Shown: positions 1-11,300, numbered from the stretch's first letter. The stretch: 33,944 bases of DNA from Pelargonium cotyledonis (GCA_036897625.1 JAYMTA010000234.1:1-33944); one strand, 5' to 3'. Program-made: numbers and translations. Notes: generated by a model from the sequence alone, not told the origin.

Positions 1-30
1 ATATATATATATATATACACACACATATGT
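1..30. repeat. AT/AC dinucleotide microsatellite
   Basis: An alternating (AT)n tract runs into a short (AC)n tract at the extreme left edge, just past the stop codon of the first gene. It is probably 3' UTR or flanking DNA. The window edge cuts it, so its full length is unknown. Confidence 0.8.
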
Positions 31-42
31 ATGTTTGTAATA

Positions 43-705
43 TTATTTTGAATTAGGTTCTCTGGCTAGCATTTCTTGATACTGCATCTCCTGATACTGC
101 AGCAACTGGACACCACTCTGAGCCCTCAGCTGCTCATAGAACCTCCTTATGAACTCCTCCGCCTCGTCGTCCACCTGCCGGCCGCTCCCGCCATCCACCG
201 CCTGATCAAACTCCTCCGACGAATAATTCGACACCCTCACCGACAATGGGGACCGCATGACCGGACTTGGAGTGCTCTTGGGGACCAAAACGACAGCGTT
301 GGGGAGGTGGAACTGATCATCATCAAGAAACTCAGCTTCCTCTGCCTCTGCGACCTCAGGAGGGTTGATGCAGGGGAAGTAGTGCTTGCGCTTGTTATTA
401 TTCGCCACGTGGAAAAAAACACGATTGGGGCTGTCGCTGCAAGAAAACTCGTACTCCTGTAAGCCGAAGCTGCTACCACGCGACACATGACGATGATGAT
501 GATGATGGTGGTGGTGGTTTCTTGAATGGGGCATGAGGTTGCTGAGAGATTTCCTGAGGAGCTTGCTTCTTTTGTTCATCATCAAGTTCATGTCCATCAT
601 CAACTTTCTTTTGGACACCAGTCCCTTCCTCACCATATAAAATGTGATCCTCAGCACATTCCATAGCCTCTTGGCCACCACTGAGTTCCTAGCATGAATC
701 TCCAT
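43..705 (-). CDS. DUF761 (cotton fibre / ACRE146-like) protein
   Basis: Intronless 220-aa reading frame starting at the ATG complementary to 703-705 and ending with TAA at 43-45. The C-terminus carries the plant DUF761 motif, a short acidic-amphipathic helix around residues 178-196 (VDDEAEEFIRRFYEQLRAQ) followed by a QYQEML-type tail. Family members are small, basic at the N-terminus and often induced by stress or elicitors; biochemical function is not established. The central EYEFSCSDSP segment is also typical of the ACRE146-like branch. The N-terminal third is rich in Lys, Arg and Met. Eight consecutive histidines (493-516, five CAT and three CAC codons on the minus strand) form a simple repeat. 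The tail motif QYQEM is present twice in tandem through a 15-bp duplication. A minus-strand TATA box at 847-854 fits a leader of roughly 110 nt. The family call is firm; the role is unknown. Confidence 0.9.
   Translation of the reverse strand: MEIHARNSVVAKRLWNVLRITFYMVRKGLVSKRKLMMDMNLMMNKRSKLLRKSLSNLMPHSRNHHHHHHHHRHVSRGSSFGLQEYEFSCSDSPNRVFFHVANNNKRKHYFPCINPPEVAEAEEAEFLDDDQFHLPNAVVLVPKSTPSPVMRSPLSVRVSNYSSEEFDQAVDGGSGRQVDDEAEEFIRRFYEQLRAQSGVQLLQYQEMQYQEMLAREPNSK
71..100. repeat. 15-bp in-frame tandem duplication in DUF761 tail
   Basis: Two adjacent 15-bp units (71-85 and 86-100) differ at one or two bases. On the minus strand each encodes the QYQEM pentapeptide, which this gene has twice where the other DUF761 gene in the window has a single RYQEM. 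Confidence 0.8.
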
Positions 706-846
706 AGATTTTCAAGAAATGTACAGATTTGGGATCTTGGAGATGATGGTGGTGGTGATGGGTTTTCTTGATTCTACGAGGTTCAGAGGACCTCGCAGAA
801 GAAAAGAAAACCCTTTGTTGAGAGAAATGGAGGTGCATTGTTTGGG

Positions 847-854
847 ATTTTATA
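847..854 (-). promoter_or_regulatory. TATA box of the first DUF761 gene
   Basis: Read on the minus strand this is TATAAAAT, about 142 bp before the ATG. It implies a start site near 815. The assignment rests on position and consensus only. Confidence 0.5.
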
Positions 855-935
855 ACAAAAACGAGCTCGAAGCTGAAGGATATTAACTATATAAAATAAA
901 GGGCTCAACACATCAAACAAGATTGAAAAAAAATA

Positions 936-1198
936 CTCCGTCCGTCCCAAAATGAGAATCTTGTTTGTCTAAATTTTTTGTCCAAAAATGAGTGTCTTGT
1001 TTTTATTTTTATGCTATTATATTAGTGTTCTTCCCATATTACCCTTATCACTTATGCACATGTGCAAATTTGCACATGGGTGCACATGGAGTGTAGGTGG
1101 AGAAAGTGAGGGTTATATTGGAAACAGACTAAATTATGTTGTAATTCTTAATTTTTGTAAAAAATAGAAACAAAACACTCATTTTGAGACAGATAGAG
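936..1198. mobile_element. Stowaway-like (Tc1/mariner) MITE, copy 1
   Basis: A 263-bp element flanked by TA on both sides (934-935 and 1199-1200). Its terminal inverted repeats begin CTCCGTCCGTCCCAAAATGA at the left and, reverse-complemented, CTCTATCTGTCTCAAAATGA at the right. CTCCCTCCGT-type ends with a TA target duplication are the hallmark of plant Stowaway-like mariner MITEs. The left TIR core is repeated about 40 bp inward (the GTCC-AAAATGAGTGTCTTG block). It has no coding capacity and is closely similar to the copy at 4834-5096. Confidence 0.88.
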
Positions 1199-1200
1199 TA

Positions 1201-3352
1201 CTATTTTTACGTCTTGGTGGGGAAGGAGAAGAGCTGTTTTGTATTCAAAAATGAAGAAAATGACCCTACCACCACCGACCGCGTTTCATTTCTAGCTTAG
1301 AGGTTTGAATATTGATAATACAGCTAAGATAGTGGTGGGGCTGGTCTGGTGGTCGGAGGAGCTGAGGGATGTTGCTTTTTCAACGTCTCATAAATTCAAA
1401 TCAAATGGTAATAGAAGCTAAAATGTCACGGACCAAAAGAACCCGCGACCACGTGCGACGTCTCAAACTGAAGGGCCAACGATCATTTTCATGTGCGTCA
1501 AGTCTAGCAAAAGGAGGTATACTTGCACCACTCCAACATGCTGATCAACATCCGATTTGCAAGTATATGAGCATGCAAAAATTACTTTTAAGACGCTTGA
1601 AAAGAACCCATTATTCCGAAACGTGACAAAAGACATGGTTTGTGACTCTTCTCTCTCTCTCTCTCTCTCTCACTCTCACACTAGCCTTGCTAGGCTTTGG
1701 CTACACTCCATAAATAAACCATTTTCTCATTGATTTCCTGAAATGGTTGGTTGCTTGGGCCACAAGCCAAACACTTGATTCCTCCTACAACTCCTCAACA
1801 GGAAGGCAGCTCAGGTCCTCTCCTTCTCCTTCCTAACTTCAATTATTGATTGTTTACCTAAAATAAAATTTGATTTTAAAATAAAGTTGACACCTTATTA
1901 CATAAAATATAGTAAAAAGATTCTATAATCCATTACAGCATTCTTTTTATATATAGAAATAAAGCAATATTGGAGACAGATAATAATGGGAAAGAAAGAG
2001 GAAGCAAAGTACATTATCTGATCGATACGGCCAATTACTAGCCGTTTGGTGTGGCTTTGTTTTGAGCTTCTCTAATTCTCTAATAAATGATGATGATTGA
2101 GGAAGCTGTGACAACACTGTATATATATATATATATAGCATACCTAGGTACATATTATTTCATTTTTTTAAGGATGAAAATTTGCAAAGGAAACATCTGA
2201 GAAGCATGCTTATATAATATTTATGAATGTGTTGAGCAGCTGCTGCTGCTAAAAAAATACGAGAGTATTGGTCAAAATGTAGGTATCGTATAGGGGCCCT
2301 TTGAACTGAGACCCCCCTTGGGGGGTTTTTTTTTTTTTTTTTTTTTTTTACTTTTTCTCTCTATAACTCATTGAATATATATCCTCTCTAACAAGGTGTT
2401 ATTCGGATTTCCTAGGAGTATATTCTTACTTTTATACCAAAGGCGATTTTCAGGTACACACTCAAGTTCCCACATAATATAAATGTTACTCTCAAGTACT
2501 TGAACTTATCTCATAAACTTGTAACAATATGTATCTCATTCACAATAAAATTATAAACATTATCATCATCAAACCGACGAATAATTAATGCTCAAAACCT
2601 ATTTGTGCTCAAATTTAAAACTATTTACCAGATTTTGAATATGTTAAAACTGAATACAATTGGTAAGTATATGTTCGCGACAAAAAAAAAATCACCATCT
2701 TTCTTTCATAGATGATGATTTCAACCATTTAAACTAATAATCTTATTCATATGTTTTCTCTATCATTTGAATTCGTAGATTATAGACTTTTCGTCATAAA
2801 AAGAGAGTTAAAATCCAGATGTGTCACGTATTGTGACCCGAATTACCAGCCCTAACAAAGATTCTACGCAATGTTGCACCTAATTTCTTTATAGAAAGCA
2901 ACTCAATAGGCACCAATAATATTATTTGGTACTACACAGCAGTACCATATAGCTTTTCTATTTTGTGGTTGCAATGTAGAGATGGAGCTTTATAGGTAGC
3001 TCCAAAATAGAATGCAATATATGCGCACAAGCTCATCAACCATTGTCTATAATTATTATTTTTTCAAAAAAAACACTTCCATTGCTAGCTATAAGCTTAG
3101 GCTTTAATATCACTCTTGTTTGGCTCTCTTTTTCTACTTTAAGGGTCGCGACAAGGACCATGCCATGCCTTAATTCTTTATTTATTGTTAATTATGAAAT
3201 TATTTGATGAATGAAGAAATTAAAATGTGCTCTATAATATATATATTTATTGTTTTTAATTTCTTCAGTTGTGAAATTGCGTCATGAAAAGCTAGCCGTT
3301 GCTTTTGAAATGCACTGGTTTTGATTCAAGTCTCAAGGGGTGTCCTTGTGCC
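1201..3352. other. Gene-free DNA with simple repeats
   Basis: I see no supportable gene here. The stretch has a (TC)n run near 1648-1670, an (AT)n run near 2119-2137 and a G/C mini-hairpin followed by poly-T at 2312-2349. The short open frames show no recognisable protein, and their composition is AT-rich like the surroundings. Confidence 0.6.
2312..2349. repeat. C6-TT-G6 hairpin next to a 24-base poly-T
   Basis: Six C, two T and six G (2312-2325) are followed at once by 24 T (2326-2349). On the plus strand this would fold into a tight hairpin before a U tract. It may simply be homopolymer slippage. No gene ends nearby that would need it as a terminator. Confidence 0.7.
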
Positions 3353-3550
3353 CAGTGGCGGAGCCACACTATGAGCACAGTAGGCAAATGCCTCCAATAA
3401 AGTGCAAAAAATTCATATTTTATTAAGTGATTATTTCAAATTTCAAGCAAATGTGTTAAGGTGCCCCTTATAAATTTTAAGAGTGCCCCACTAAAACTAA
3501 AACATACATCATCATGCCCCCGCTCACGTTAGATTTTGGATTCGCCACTG
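3353..3550. mobile_element. hAT-like MITE, 198 bp
   Basis: The element begins CAGTGGCGGAGCCAC and ends with the reverse complement of CAGTGGCGAATCCAA. It is flanked by 8-bp direct repeats, CTTGTGCC at 3345-3352 and TTTGTGCC at 3551-3558, with one mismatch. CAGTGGCGGA-type termini and 8-bp duplications are diagnostic of the hAT superfamily. There is no transposase, so it is non-autonomous. Confidence 0.85.
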
Positions 3551-3558
3551 TTTGTGCC

Positions 3559-4833
3559 AAACTAGGGGCAAATTGCACAACATTACCATTATTTATTAAT
3601 TCAATCATTTTCTCTCTTTTTGTGGATTTGAATCCTTTTTCTTCTTTCCAAACTTTAGGTTATCAACTGGCATAAACAATGTATATTTCTTGAATTGTTT
3701 TTCTTCCTCTTTTCTTCACAAATATCTTGATTTTCGATATGTGGTTTTAACGGAACGGCGGTATGAGGTGGGATTTGTGGGATGGGGTTCAGGGTGAACG
3801 CTTCTTATAGGAGTGAAAATCATTGTTATTTCGAGTATGATGTTCGGTTGTTTATAAAAAAAACGGAACGACGAATATATATATAGTTTTTTTGGGGTCT
3901 TGAGCCACAAAGGACCTAGTAAACACCAAAGTTCTCCCCACAAGTTTTAATACAAGTACATTTTTTGGAAGAGAAATCTGAAACCTTACTTAAGTTGAAA
4001 AAACCGGCCCTATTACTTTACCAACATGCTTAGTAGTAAATATTTTTATTTTTATTATTGTCCCTTAAGATGTTATAATTAAACATAAACTCAAAAAGAA
4101 GTCCTATGAAGCAAGTTTACATCTCTTAAAAAAGGGGGTTTCAATTCTTATGAAAAAAAAAAAACTAATTTTCATTTTATGAACTTTGATTATCAGTCCC
4201 ACTAAAGAGAAATTAGTTGATATGATATATTTATTCTTGTAATACCATCATGATCATGTATTAAGAAATCGTATGACTTATTATAAGAATATTATCGACA
4301 GTTTATGTATACAGTTAACTCACTAACAAAATGAAAGATGGACTTATCATTTTGGAACAAAATTTAAAGAGAAATACAACGAGATTATGTTTTTTCAAAC
4401 AAAAATAGTTTATGCAAGAGAAAATCATCTTATGTTAACTCCAATACTTAATCATACAGTGTCTACTTAATTAATGAAAATTGTCAGGGAACCCAAATAA
4501 AATAAAATAAAAAATTTAAGTATAAATTAGTTAATTAAACCTTGTTATTGGTGGAGGAAGAAGAATTATCAAATTATTATGCATATTCTCAGCTCCAATA
4601 AAAAGTCATCAAGATTCATGATATTTATTTTCGACACATTGGAAATTAAAATCACGTGCAAGTTGAAAGAAGGTTAGTACTAAGGAAAGAGAGAGTTGAG
4701 CTCAATGTGTTTTGTGATTGTCTAAAACGAGATACCAAATTAGCTTTTTTCATTCATAAAAGTAAAGCAATTAGACAAAGGTTTTTAGGCGTGTGCGTAT
4801 TAAAATAATGAATGCAACTACACTAAGCAATTA
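3559..4833. other. Gene-free AT-rich DNA
   Basis: I see no gene, RNA gene or clear repeat. A minus-strand frame at 3716-3943 looks like a chance opening with no family resemblance. Confidence 0.55.
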
Positions 4834-5096
4834 CTCCCTCCGTCTTAAAATGAGTGTCTTGTTTGTCTAAATTTTTTGTCCCAAAATGAGTGTCTTGTTT
4901 TTATTTTTATTCTATTATATTATTGTTCTTCTCATACTACCCTTATCACTTATGCACATGGGCAAATCTGCACATAGGTGCACATGAGGTGTAAGTGGAG
5001 AAAGTGAGGATTATACTAAAAACACACTAAATTATCTTATAAATCTTAATTTTTACAAAAAAATAGAAACAAAAACTCATTTTAGAACGGAGGGAG
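4834..5096. mobile_element. Stowaway-like MITE, copy 2
   Basis: A 263-bp element with the same length and layout as the copy at 936-1198, flanked by TA at 4832-4833 and 5097-5098. The ends CTCCCTCCGTCTTAAAATGA and (reverse-complemented) CTCCCTCCGTTCTAAAATGA are better preserved than in copy 1. It also carries the inward duplicate of the left TIR core. By eye the two copies are close to nine-tenths identical and lie in the same orientation. Confidence 0.9.
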
Positions 5097-5098
5097 TA

Positions 5099-6174
5099 TA
5101 TAAATATCAACTTCACACAACCGTTGAACCAAGAATTCAAAGCTTGCCCCTTTTCTTTTGGGTTATTTTTGTCGTTCGCCAAGAAAAATAATATTAGTTT
5201 TGTAAAATGAAAGTGATTTGTCTCTTATTAAATCAACAATTTGTGACCTAATGTGTGGAACGCCACGTTAGTTCATTTTGAGTGATGACTAATCATCTCA
5301 ATAATGACAAATAATTTTAAAATTTTAAGCAACGAGTGATAGAATGATATCTTTTCACTCGTTCGAGAAGGTTTGCTCGAGCAAATGTTTGAAGAAATGT
5401 CATAATCCTGCAGATCGCGACTTATCCCGAGCAATGACTTGATAAACCCAACTATTCGTCTATTGGTACCCTGCCCAAACCAAACTCTACCCCTTTGACC
5501 AAGTCTCTGTGTTGCTCTTGCATGCATGTAGTTTACAATTCACACATATAACGTGTAGAAAGTAGAAAGATGTTATAAGTGATTTCATTGAAGAAGATGG
5601 TTCAATTGTAAAAATTAAAAAGTGTGAAGGTTAATTTTATAAATTCATATCATTTAATAAAATTGGGCCAATAGTTAAACAACACATGTCCCTTTTAAAA
5701 TTTAAATTAATATTAAAATATTAAAAATATGTTACGTTATCGCCATAAATAACATTAAATGAAATGTCACATATACACCACATTAGTAACGTTAACGATT
5801 CCGTTAAGTAAAATTAACATATAGATCCATATTGATTCAAAATTTTGTTCAAATACAGATGGAATGACTTTTCAATAGTTGGTACAGGGACCTCAATGTG
5901 GATTTTATAAGTGTACTTACATTTTGAAAGTGAACCAAAATTAATAGCTCTTAATCCATCTAATTAGTCGAAGAAGAAGAAGAAAATCGTATCTCGAGTC
6001 ATGATACGATACGACAATGCTCTTTCTCGAAACCCGTGAAATCATCGTTACGGAAAGAACCTTATTAAAGGGAAGAAAACGACAGTAAAAGAAGAGCAAC
6101 GACCCTCCCTCCGAGGACCCACCACCCCCACAACACAACACACAGTACTAGCCATCAAGCCTACACGATGCGAA
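5099..6174. other. Gene-free DNA upstream of second DUF761 gene
   Basis: No gene is supported. The part near 5700-5900 has a short CGTTAACG/GTTAACGATTCC-like inverted motif, such as one sees in degraded MITEs, but I could not define ends or a target duplication. The minus-strand frame at 5273-5527 encodes nothing I recognise. Confidence 0.5.
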
Positions 6175-6180
6175 CACGTG
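6175..6180. promoter_or_regulatory. G-box CACGTG upstream of DUF761 gene
   Basis: A palindromic CACGTG lies 26 bp upstream of the TATA box. G-boxes bind plant bZIP and bHLH factors and are common in light-, ABA- and stress-responsive promoters. Function here is inferred. Confidence 0.5.
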
Positions 6181-6205
6181 TCGCCTCCTCACTTTACAAA
6201 CCCTC

Positions 6206-6213
6206 TATATAAA
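6206..6213 (+). promoter_or_regulatory. TATA box of second DUF761 gene
   Basis: TATATAAA lies 61 bp before the ATG at 6274, implying a start site near 6238. It also decides the start codon. The in-frame ATG at 6178 lies upstream of the TATA box, so it cannot be in this transcript. Confidence 0.7.
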
Positions 6214-6273
6214 CCCATCGACCCTCTCCTAATCCTTCATGCCAATTTCTCATATTTTTCTCTACTGTTAAAA

Positions 6274-6744
6274 ATGAAGAACAAAGCGTCTGATTTGTTG
6301 AAGCAGATCATGACGGCTCTGAGCTCCATGGCCAAGTCCAAGAACGTCGCTCTCAAGACCAAAACGAACTCCATCAGGACCCGAATCGTCATCTTCTCGT
6401 TGCTCCGCTACAAGAGCATCACCTCCATCAACCACAAGCTCCAAGCTCTTCTCGGCCATCACAACAATGACGACGACCCGAGCAAGGCCGTTGTGGTGGC
6501 GGAGGCGGTGGATAGTTATCCGGATCCGACCCGGTTCATGTTCGGAGCAGAGTATGTTGAAATGGGCGGGTCGGTGATCGATCTGGTGAAAAACTCGAAG
6601 CTGCAGGAAGGAGAGGAGTTCAAGCTGGAGGACGAGATAGACCAAGTTGCGGACCTTTTTATAAGAAGGTTTCATCGGCAGATGAAGATGCAGAAGCAAC
6701 TGTCGGTGAAGAGGTACCAGGAAATGCTAGAAAGGAGTGCCTAA
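6274..6744 (+). CDS. Small DUF761-domain protein
   Basis: Intronless 156-aa frame, ATG 6274 to TAA 6742-6744. The frame stays open back to an ATG at 6178, but that codon precedes the TATA box at 6206-6213, so I chose 6274. The C-terminus (about residues 121-156) is a DUF761 motif: EIDQVADLFIRRFHRQM, then a basic linker and the closing RYQEMLERSA. The N-terminal half is Lys/Ser/Thr-rich with a short hydrophobic stretch around VIFSLLRY, and an Asn/Asp run (HHNNDDDP) follows. The tail matches the layout of the gene at 43-705 (EFIRRFYEQ and QYQEML), but the rest does not align readily. They are therefore old paralogues or separate members of the family rather than a recent duplication. The molecular role of DUF761 proteins is not established. 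Its 3' neighbour, Tudor-SN, is convergent. Confidence 0.88.
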   Translation: MKNKASDLLKQIMTALSSMAKSKNVALKTKTNSIRTRIVIFSLLRYKSITSINHKLQALLGHHNNDDDPSKAVVVAEAVDSYPDPTRFMFGAEYVEMGGSVIDLVKNSKLQEGEEFKLEDEIDQVADLFIRRFHRQMKMQKQLSVKRYQEMLERSA

Positions 6745-8351
6745 TGTTCACTAACAACCTTAACCATGCAATTCATCATTAATAGCTACGTACTATGTGT
6801 GTGCTGTGTTGTGTTCTGTCTCTGTTTCTACAGCTACATATGTTTTTTTCTTAGCTGGGATCAGCTGCCAATTTGTATTGGATCAGCTACATACTATCAG
6901 AAAATGTTCTATATCTTCTTCCTCTGTAGGTTTAGTTTTACTGGAAATGGTGATGTTGTTGGTTCTTGTTGCTTTTTTTAAACCCTTGGAATAAAAACAC
7001 TACTGGCTTCACTTTATGGGTTCTTCCTTGCAGTGGAGAAAAGAAAAGTTACTGGAGGGTTTTTATTTAGGAAGTGGACCTTTATACTTACATGCATATT
7101 GCATGACGTGACGCATTCTTCATTCTCTTTTTAGAATTTGTCTTGGTTCTACTTTATCTTCTTTCAATTTAAGAGCATGTATGAGTGTATATGCGTTACG
7201 TCAGTTTATATGTAATATAAATGTATGTAGGTAAATGCACTAATCATTTTCATTTTACTTATTTTTTGTTGAAGTGGTGACTAAAAGTGTTCTGCAGTAG
7301 TAAAATATAAAGAAAAATAGCTAAATATAATTGTGCAAGTAAAATCTTATTACAAGGACGTTGACCTTTAAGAATAAAATATCAAAGTCATTGTGTGTAG
7401 CTCAATTTTAAAACTTAACAAACTATCATAGTTTGGTTTTAACCCGAAAGCGGTCCGTTTATGTTTACCTCACTTTGTGCTCTCCGACTTGCTTGCACAT
7501 GCCTCAGCCACCGATGAAAGAGAAAAGCCTATGACAAATTTAACAATTATATTTATTTATTTTTTTTTTGATAATGATATACATCAATAAATCCCACACT
7601 CACACATAGAACTCACTCAAACCTATACTATAACCCTACCCCAGACTTACAACAATAAAATTAATGTTGCTTCTTCTTTGCTAATGTGGTGCTAAAAGGA
7701 GATTTCTTCTTTATTAAAGTAATGGTCATCACTTGAAAATTAATTTTCTGTTCTCTCTATATGCTTAATTACACATCAATTTTGTAAGCTTCTTCTTTGA
7801 TGAGTGAGGTTGTATTGGTCATTTTGAATACAAAAGAAGAAGGTTAAAATGGAGAAATAAACTTCTTTTTCTCTAAATTTCTTCAATATTGCAGAAGCTA
7901 GAAGCACTATTTCTTGGCTTCTTCCAAAATGGCTCAAAGCAAGCAATACCAGTAAACCATCTCAGCTTTCTAAATGGAACTCTCTGTTCCATATCAGATT
8001 GCAAACAAAACATGAAAAATATGCATTTCAAAGAAGATAAAACAGGACATTAGACCAAAAACTTAGCCAAAAAGATCTTTGATTTAATTTTCAATGTTGG
8101 TTTAGTTCTCTAACTCTCACAACATATATAATATAAGACAAAGCTCAAAACAACCGGTAATCGAGCTATAAGGGCACAAACGACTTTTTCATGGTCAAAT
8201 CGGCTCTTTATGTGTGTTTATAAGATGAAAAATGAGAAACTGGGTACCCAAACTTATTTTTTTATAGCACATAAGCAGCTCATAATCATTAGTTTACAAG
8301 CATTTTTCAACTTACCAAACAATAACTCGACAAAAAGAGCCGTTTTAATGC
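6745..8351. other. Convergent intergenic region
   Basis: This lies between the DUF761 gene (plus) and the Tudor-SN gene (minus) and must hold both 3' UTRs. I see no further gene. The frames at 6766-6994 are Cys/Phe-rich chance openings in the 3' UTR, and the frame at 8210-8425 runs antisense into the Tudor-SN last exon. Confidence 0.6.
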
Positions 8352-11300
8352 TTAATCATCCTTCCTATAAGGCCTGCTTGAATGATCATCATCCCAATCA
8401 ATATCTCCATACTGCCAAATGTTGAGCCTCCTATTCTTTGCCTCTTCCTGATATTGCTTCCACTCTTCAAGCTTGCACTTCTTTTCCTTGGAGTCCCACC
8501 TCTTTTTGTTCTCTAGCCTTGCAAGTCCTGCCTGAAATCATTTCACCATCAACATGATCATTATCAGTATATGAACAAAAGTACAAAACAAACACACAAA
8601 CATTTGAAAATACCAGTTGATCACCAACCTCTAGCATGGCTGCATTTATACTTGTATTAGTTTCTTCGTCAACAAGAGTTACAAGCATCACTGATGTCGC
8701 ATTTCCCTGTCCCTTTCCGTTGCCCCCATGACCATCACTTCCTTCCATTTGGGCACTGAATTTCTTACCACTTTTGAGAGTGCAGTCACTGAAATACGCG
8801 GCTGCCTCTTCGCCAAATTCCTCATCTATGTGCGGAACCCTTATGTATGCAAGGCTGCATAGCTGAGCAAGGCCCGGCGAGGAGGATAGTGAGTGATCAA
8901 GAGGGCGCAACGAGTCATAAGGCACCACTTCTTGGTTGCCATAGTCAATGTAGAACACCTCGAACTCTTCCTTGAGGGATTCAACTCTTTGAGGTGCATG
9001 TACAATCTTTACACATTCAAAACAAAAACAAAAATGCAACATTAGTATATGTGTAGTGCAGATTCAAATATAGGGGCATCACAGACTCTTAGTTTTACCA
9101 TAGCCCGATTCCAGGATTTATCAGCAGTGAACTGTGCAGAAACAATGTCACCTTCCTTAGGAATGAAGACCCCAAGTCCAGGAGCTTCTTCAAGGTTTAA
9201 TGAAGCTAGCTTCTCCATGATTGAAGCAACTTTGTGATCTTCAACTTCCTGGACATAAAACATGCCTCCGCTTAAGACTTCGGTAACCACAACCTGTGAC
9301 AAGTAGAAGTTTAAGTAATTTAGTTTCTATATAGAGACATATAAACTAAATGGAATGATCTCATCACTAATATGCACCTTCATCACTTCTTTTTGCCTTC
9401 TCCCATTTGCTGAAACATTAGTACCTTCTTGTCCCTCGACAAAGTTCTCCCATATCTGCAACATTTTAAGATCACCAAGCTTAAAGTTAGGGTGGAGAAC
9501 TGATTTTGAGCATGAACAAATCTGTGGAAATTACTTTTAATCTCTGCTGCTTTGCTGATTTCTCAGCCTGCAAGAGACGATCATCTATTAATCTGTCATC
9601 AACATAGCCAGTCTGGACCCTTGCAAGTCCAGCCTCGAGAAGTAGCATGGCCATGTTTGTCTTCCCTTCCCATAGCATCCCTAGGAATGTCCCTTTGTTA
9701 TCAACTGCTTGTACTACAACCTGTGCAAAACACAACATAAAATTATGTCGTTCGGGGGTCATAAATACATAATGCAAGTGAGCATATTGTTGAAAGAACA
9801 TTAGTACCTCAACCTCCCTTTGTAGGATTCTCCTTCTAATAAGTGCAATGGCTTCATCTGTATAAAGTTCATCACGTCCAGGACTTCGCACCCAAGAGAA
9901 CGAGAAGGCTATGCTACACGCTTCCTTGGGAATTAGTAGCTTGAACCGGTGACCACTGAACACATGCTCTACAATAGCAGTTTGTCTCCGGTTGGCTTTC
10001 AAATATGGCAAAAACTCCTTAGCTTCATTAGGTGGTGCCTGGAAAGTACAAGCCATTTAAGAAGACATATAGAGATAAACAACACATTCTTTCAAATGCT
10101 ATGGCAAGCTCTAACCATTACAAGATCTTTATTGTTCACAACTGGTGGATCCCTGCAAGAATGAATACCCCTCTTTGCCTCTATAGCTTGCTCCTCAGCT
10201 TTCACGAGGGCTTCGTGGAAGTGTGATCTTTCTTCGAAGTCCGAGTGTTTTGCAGCCATCCCAAATCCCCTGTCTATAACCATCTCAGCAACATTTGTCC
10301 CAAGATGCAACCAGTTTGCACTAGGCAGAGAAGGCAAAATGTTGTTGTCAACGACATTTGGTGGACATAGAAACACCGATCCAAAGTCCATCTTTCTTGA
10401 ATCTTCTTCGTCAGCCGGGTTGATCTTTCTTGTAAACTCCATTGAAACGTATACCTGATGGCCAATCAGGCGTGAGCGCAAGAACTCCTTTGCCACAATA
10501 GCATATGGTGCAGGGCTCTCGTCTCTGCGAAGATTGCCTATCTTAGGACATCTGAGACTTGAAAGATGGACTCGGCGCTCTGCTGATGGACTACCATATG
10601 GTGCAGCATCATGAGCAACAATGATGAAATCACCACTCACAACCTCTACAACCTAGAGAAGAACATGTGTATATTCAAATAAGACCCTACATTGTTAAGC
10701 TAACATGGATAAGATTTAAGTAACATAACAAGCAAACTGATGACTTACAGTTCCAGCAAAATCCTGGTTGTGGATTGGCTTTGTATTGGTAGCTGGTGGC
10801 ACAAAGTTTGTCCAAATCCTTAGACTGTGTTTCTTTGCTATGATCTCAGCTGATTTTAACTGTCGCCTAATGTCTTCGCTCAGTAAATTGGCGCTCCAGT
10901 CGACATATCTAGCCAAGCCCTTTGTTCACAGAGGATATTTTAAGAATCAATAGGCAATAGTCAAGAAATCACTCAAGAACATTTGGTGCAACATTATAGC
11001 TAAGTTCTTGAAAAGCATACATTTTGCAAAAGATCTATTGCCAAGTTCTTGAACGAATCTCCATCGAAATAGTACACAGAACCGATCAGGTTTCCAGACT
11101 TGTCTACTCCCTCAATCATAACGCATACCTGTGTTTTCAACACAAAAATGAGCTACACATTTGTAACATAAGGTACAAGAAAAAGGAAAATGACTGTTTT
11201 AAAGTACATACATCTCTATGCAAAACACGCATCTCTGTGAAATGCTTAGCTTCTCTTCCATACTCATCCGAAAACATTTCAGGAGGTGGTGGCATAATGG

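Noticed and set aside
76-462. 128-codon plus-strand frame opposite the first DUF761 gene
   Set aside because: It is the antisense shadow of the DUF761 frame. The minus-strand reading carries the family motif and a TATA box, and this one resembles nothing.
5700-5900. Possible degraded MITE with GTTAACG-like inverted motifs
   Set aside because: I could not find matching termini or a target-site duplication.
6178-6273. Upstream in-frame ATG extending the second DUF761 protein by 32 residues
   Set aside because: It precedes the TATA box at 6206-6213, so it would not be in the transcript, and the extension has no family similarity.
8614-8628. Alternative donor 15 bp further on in the penultimate Tudor-SN exon
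   Set aside because: Using it would insert five residues (VGDQL) between AAMLE and AGLARLENKK. The shorter joint gives the usual MLEAGLAR sequence and has a good GTTGGT donor.
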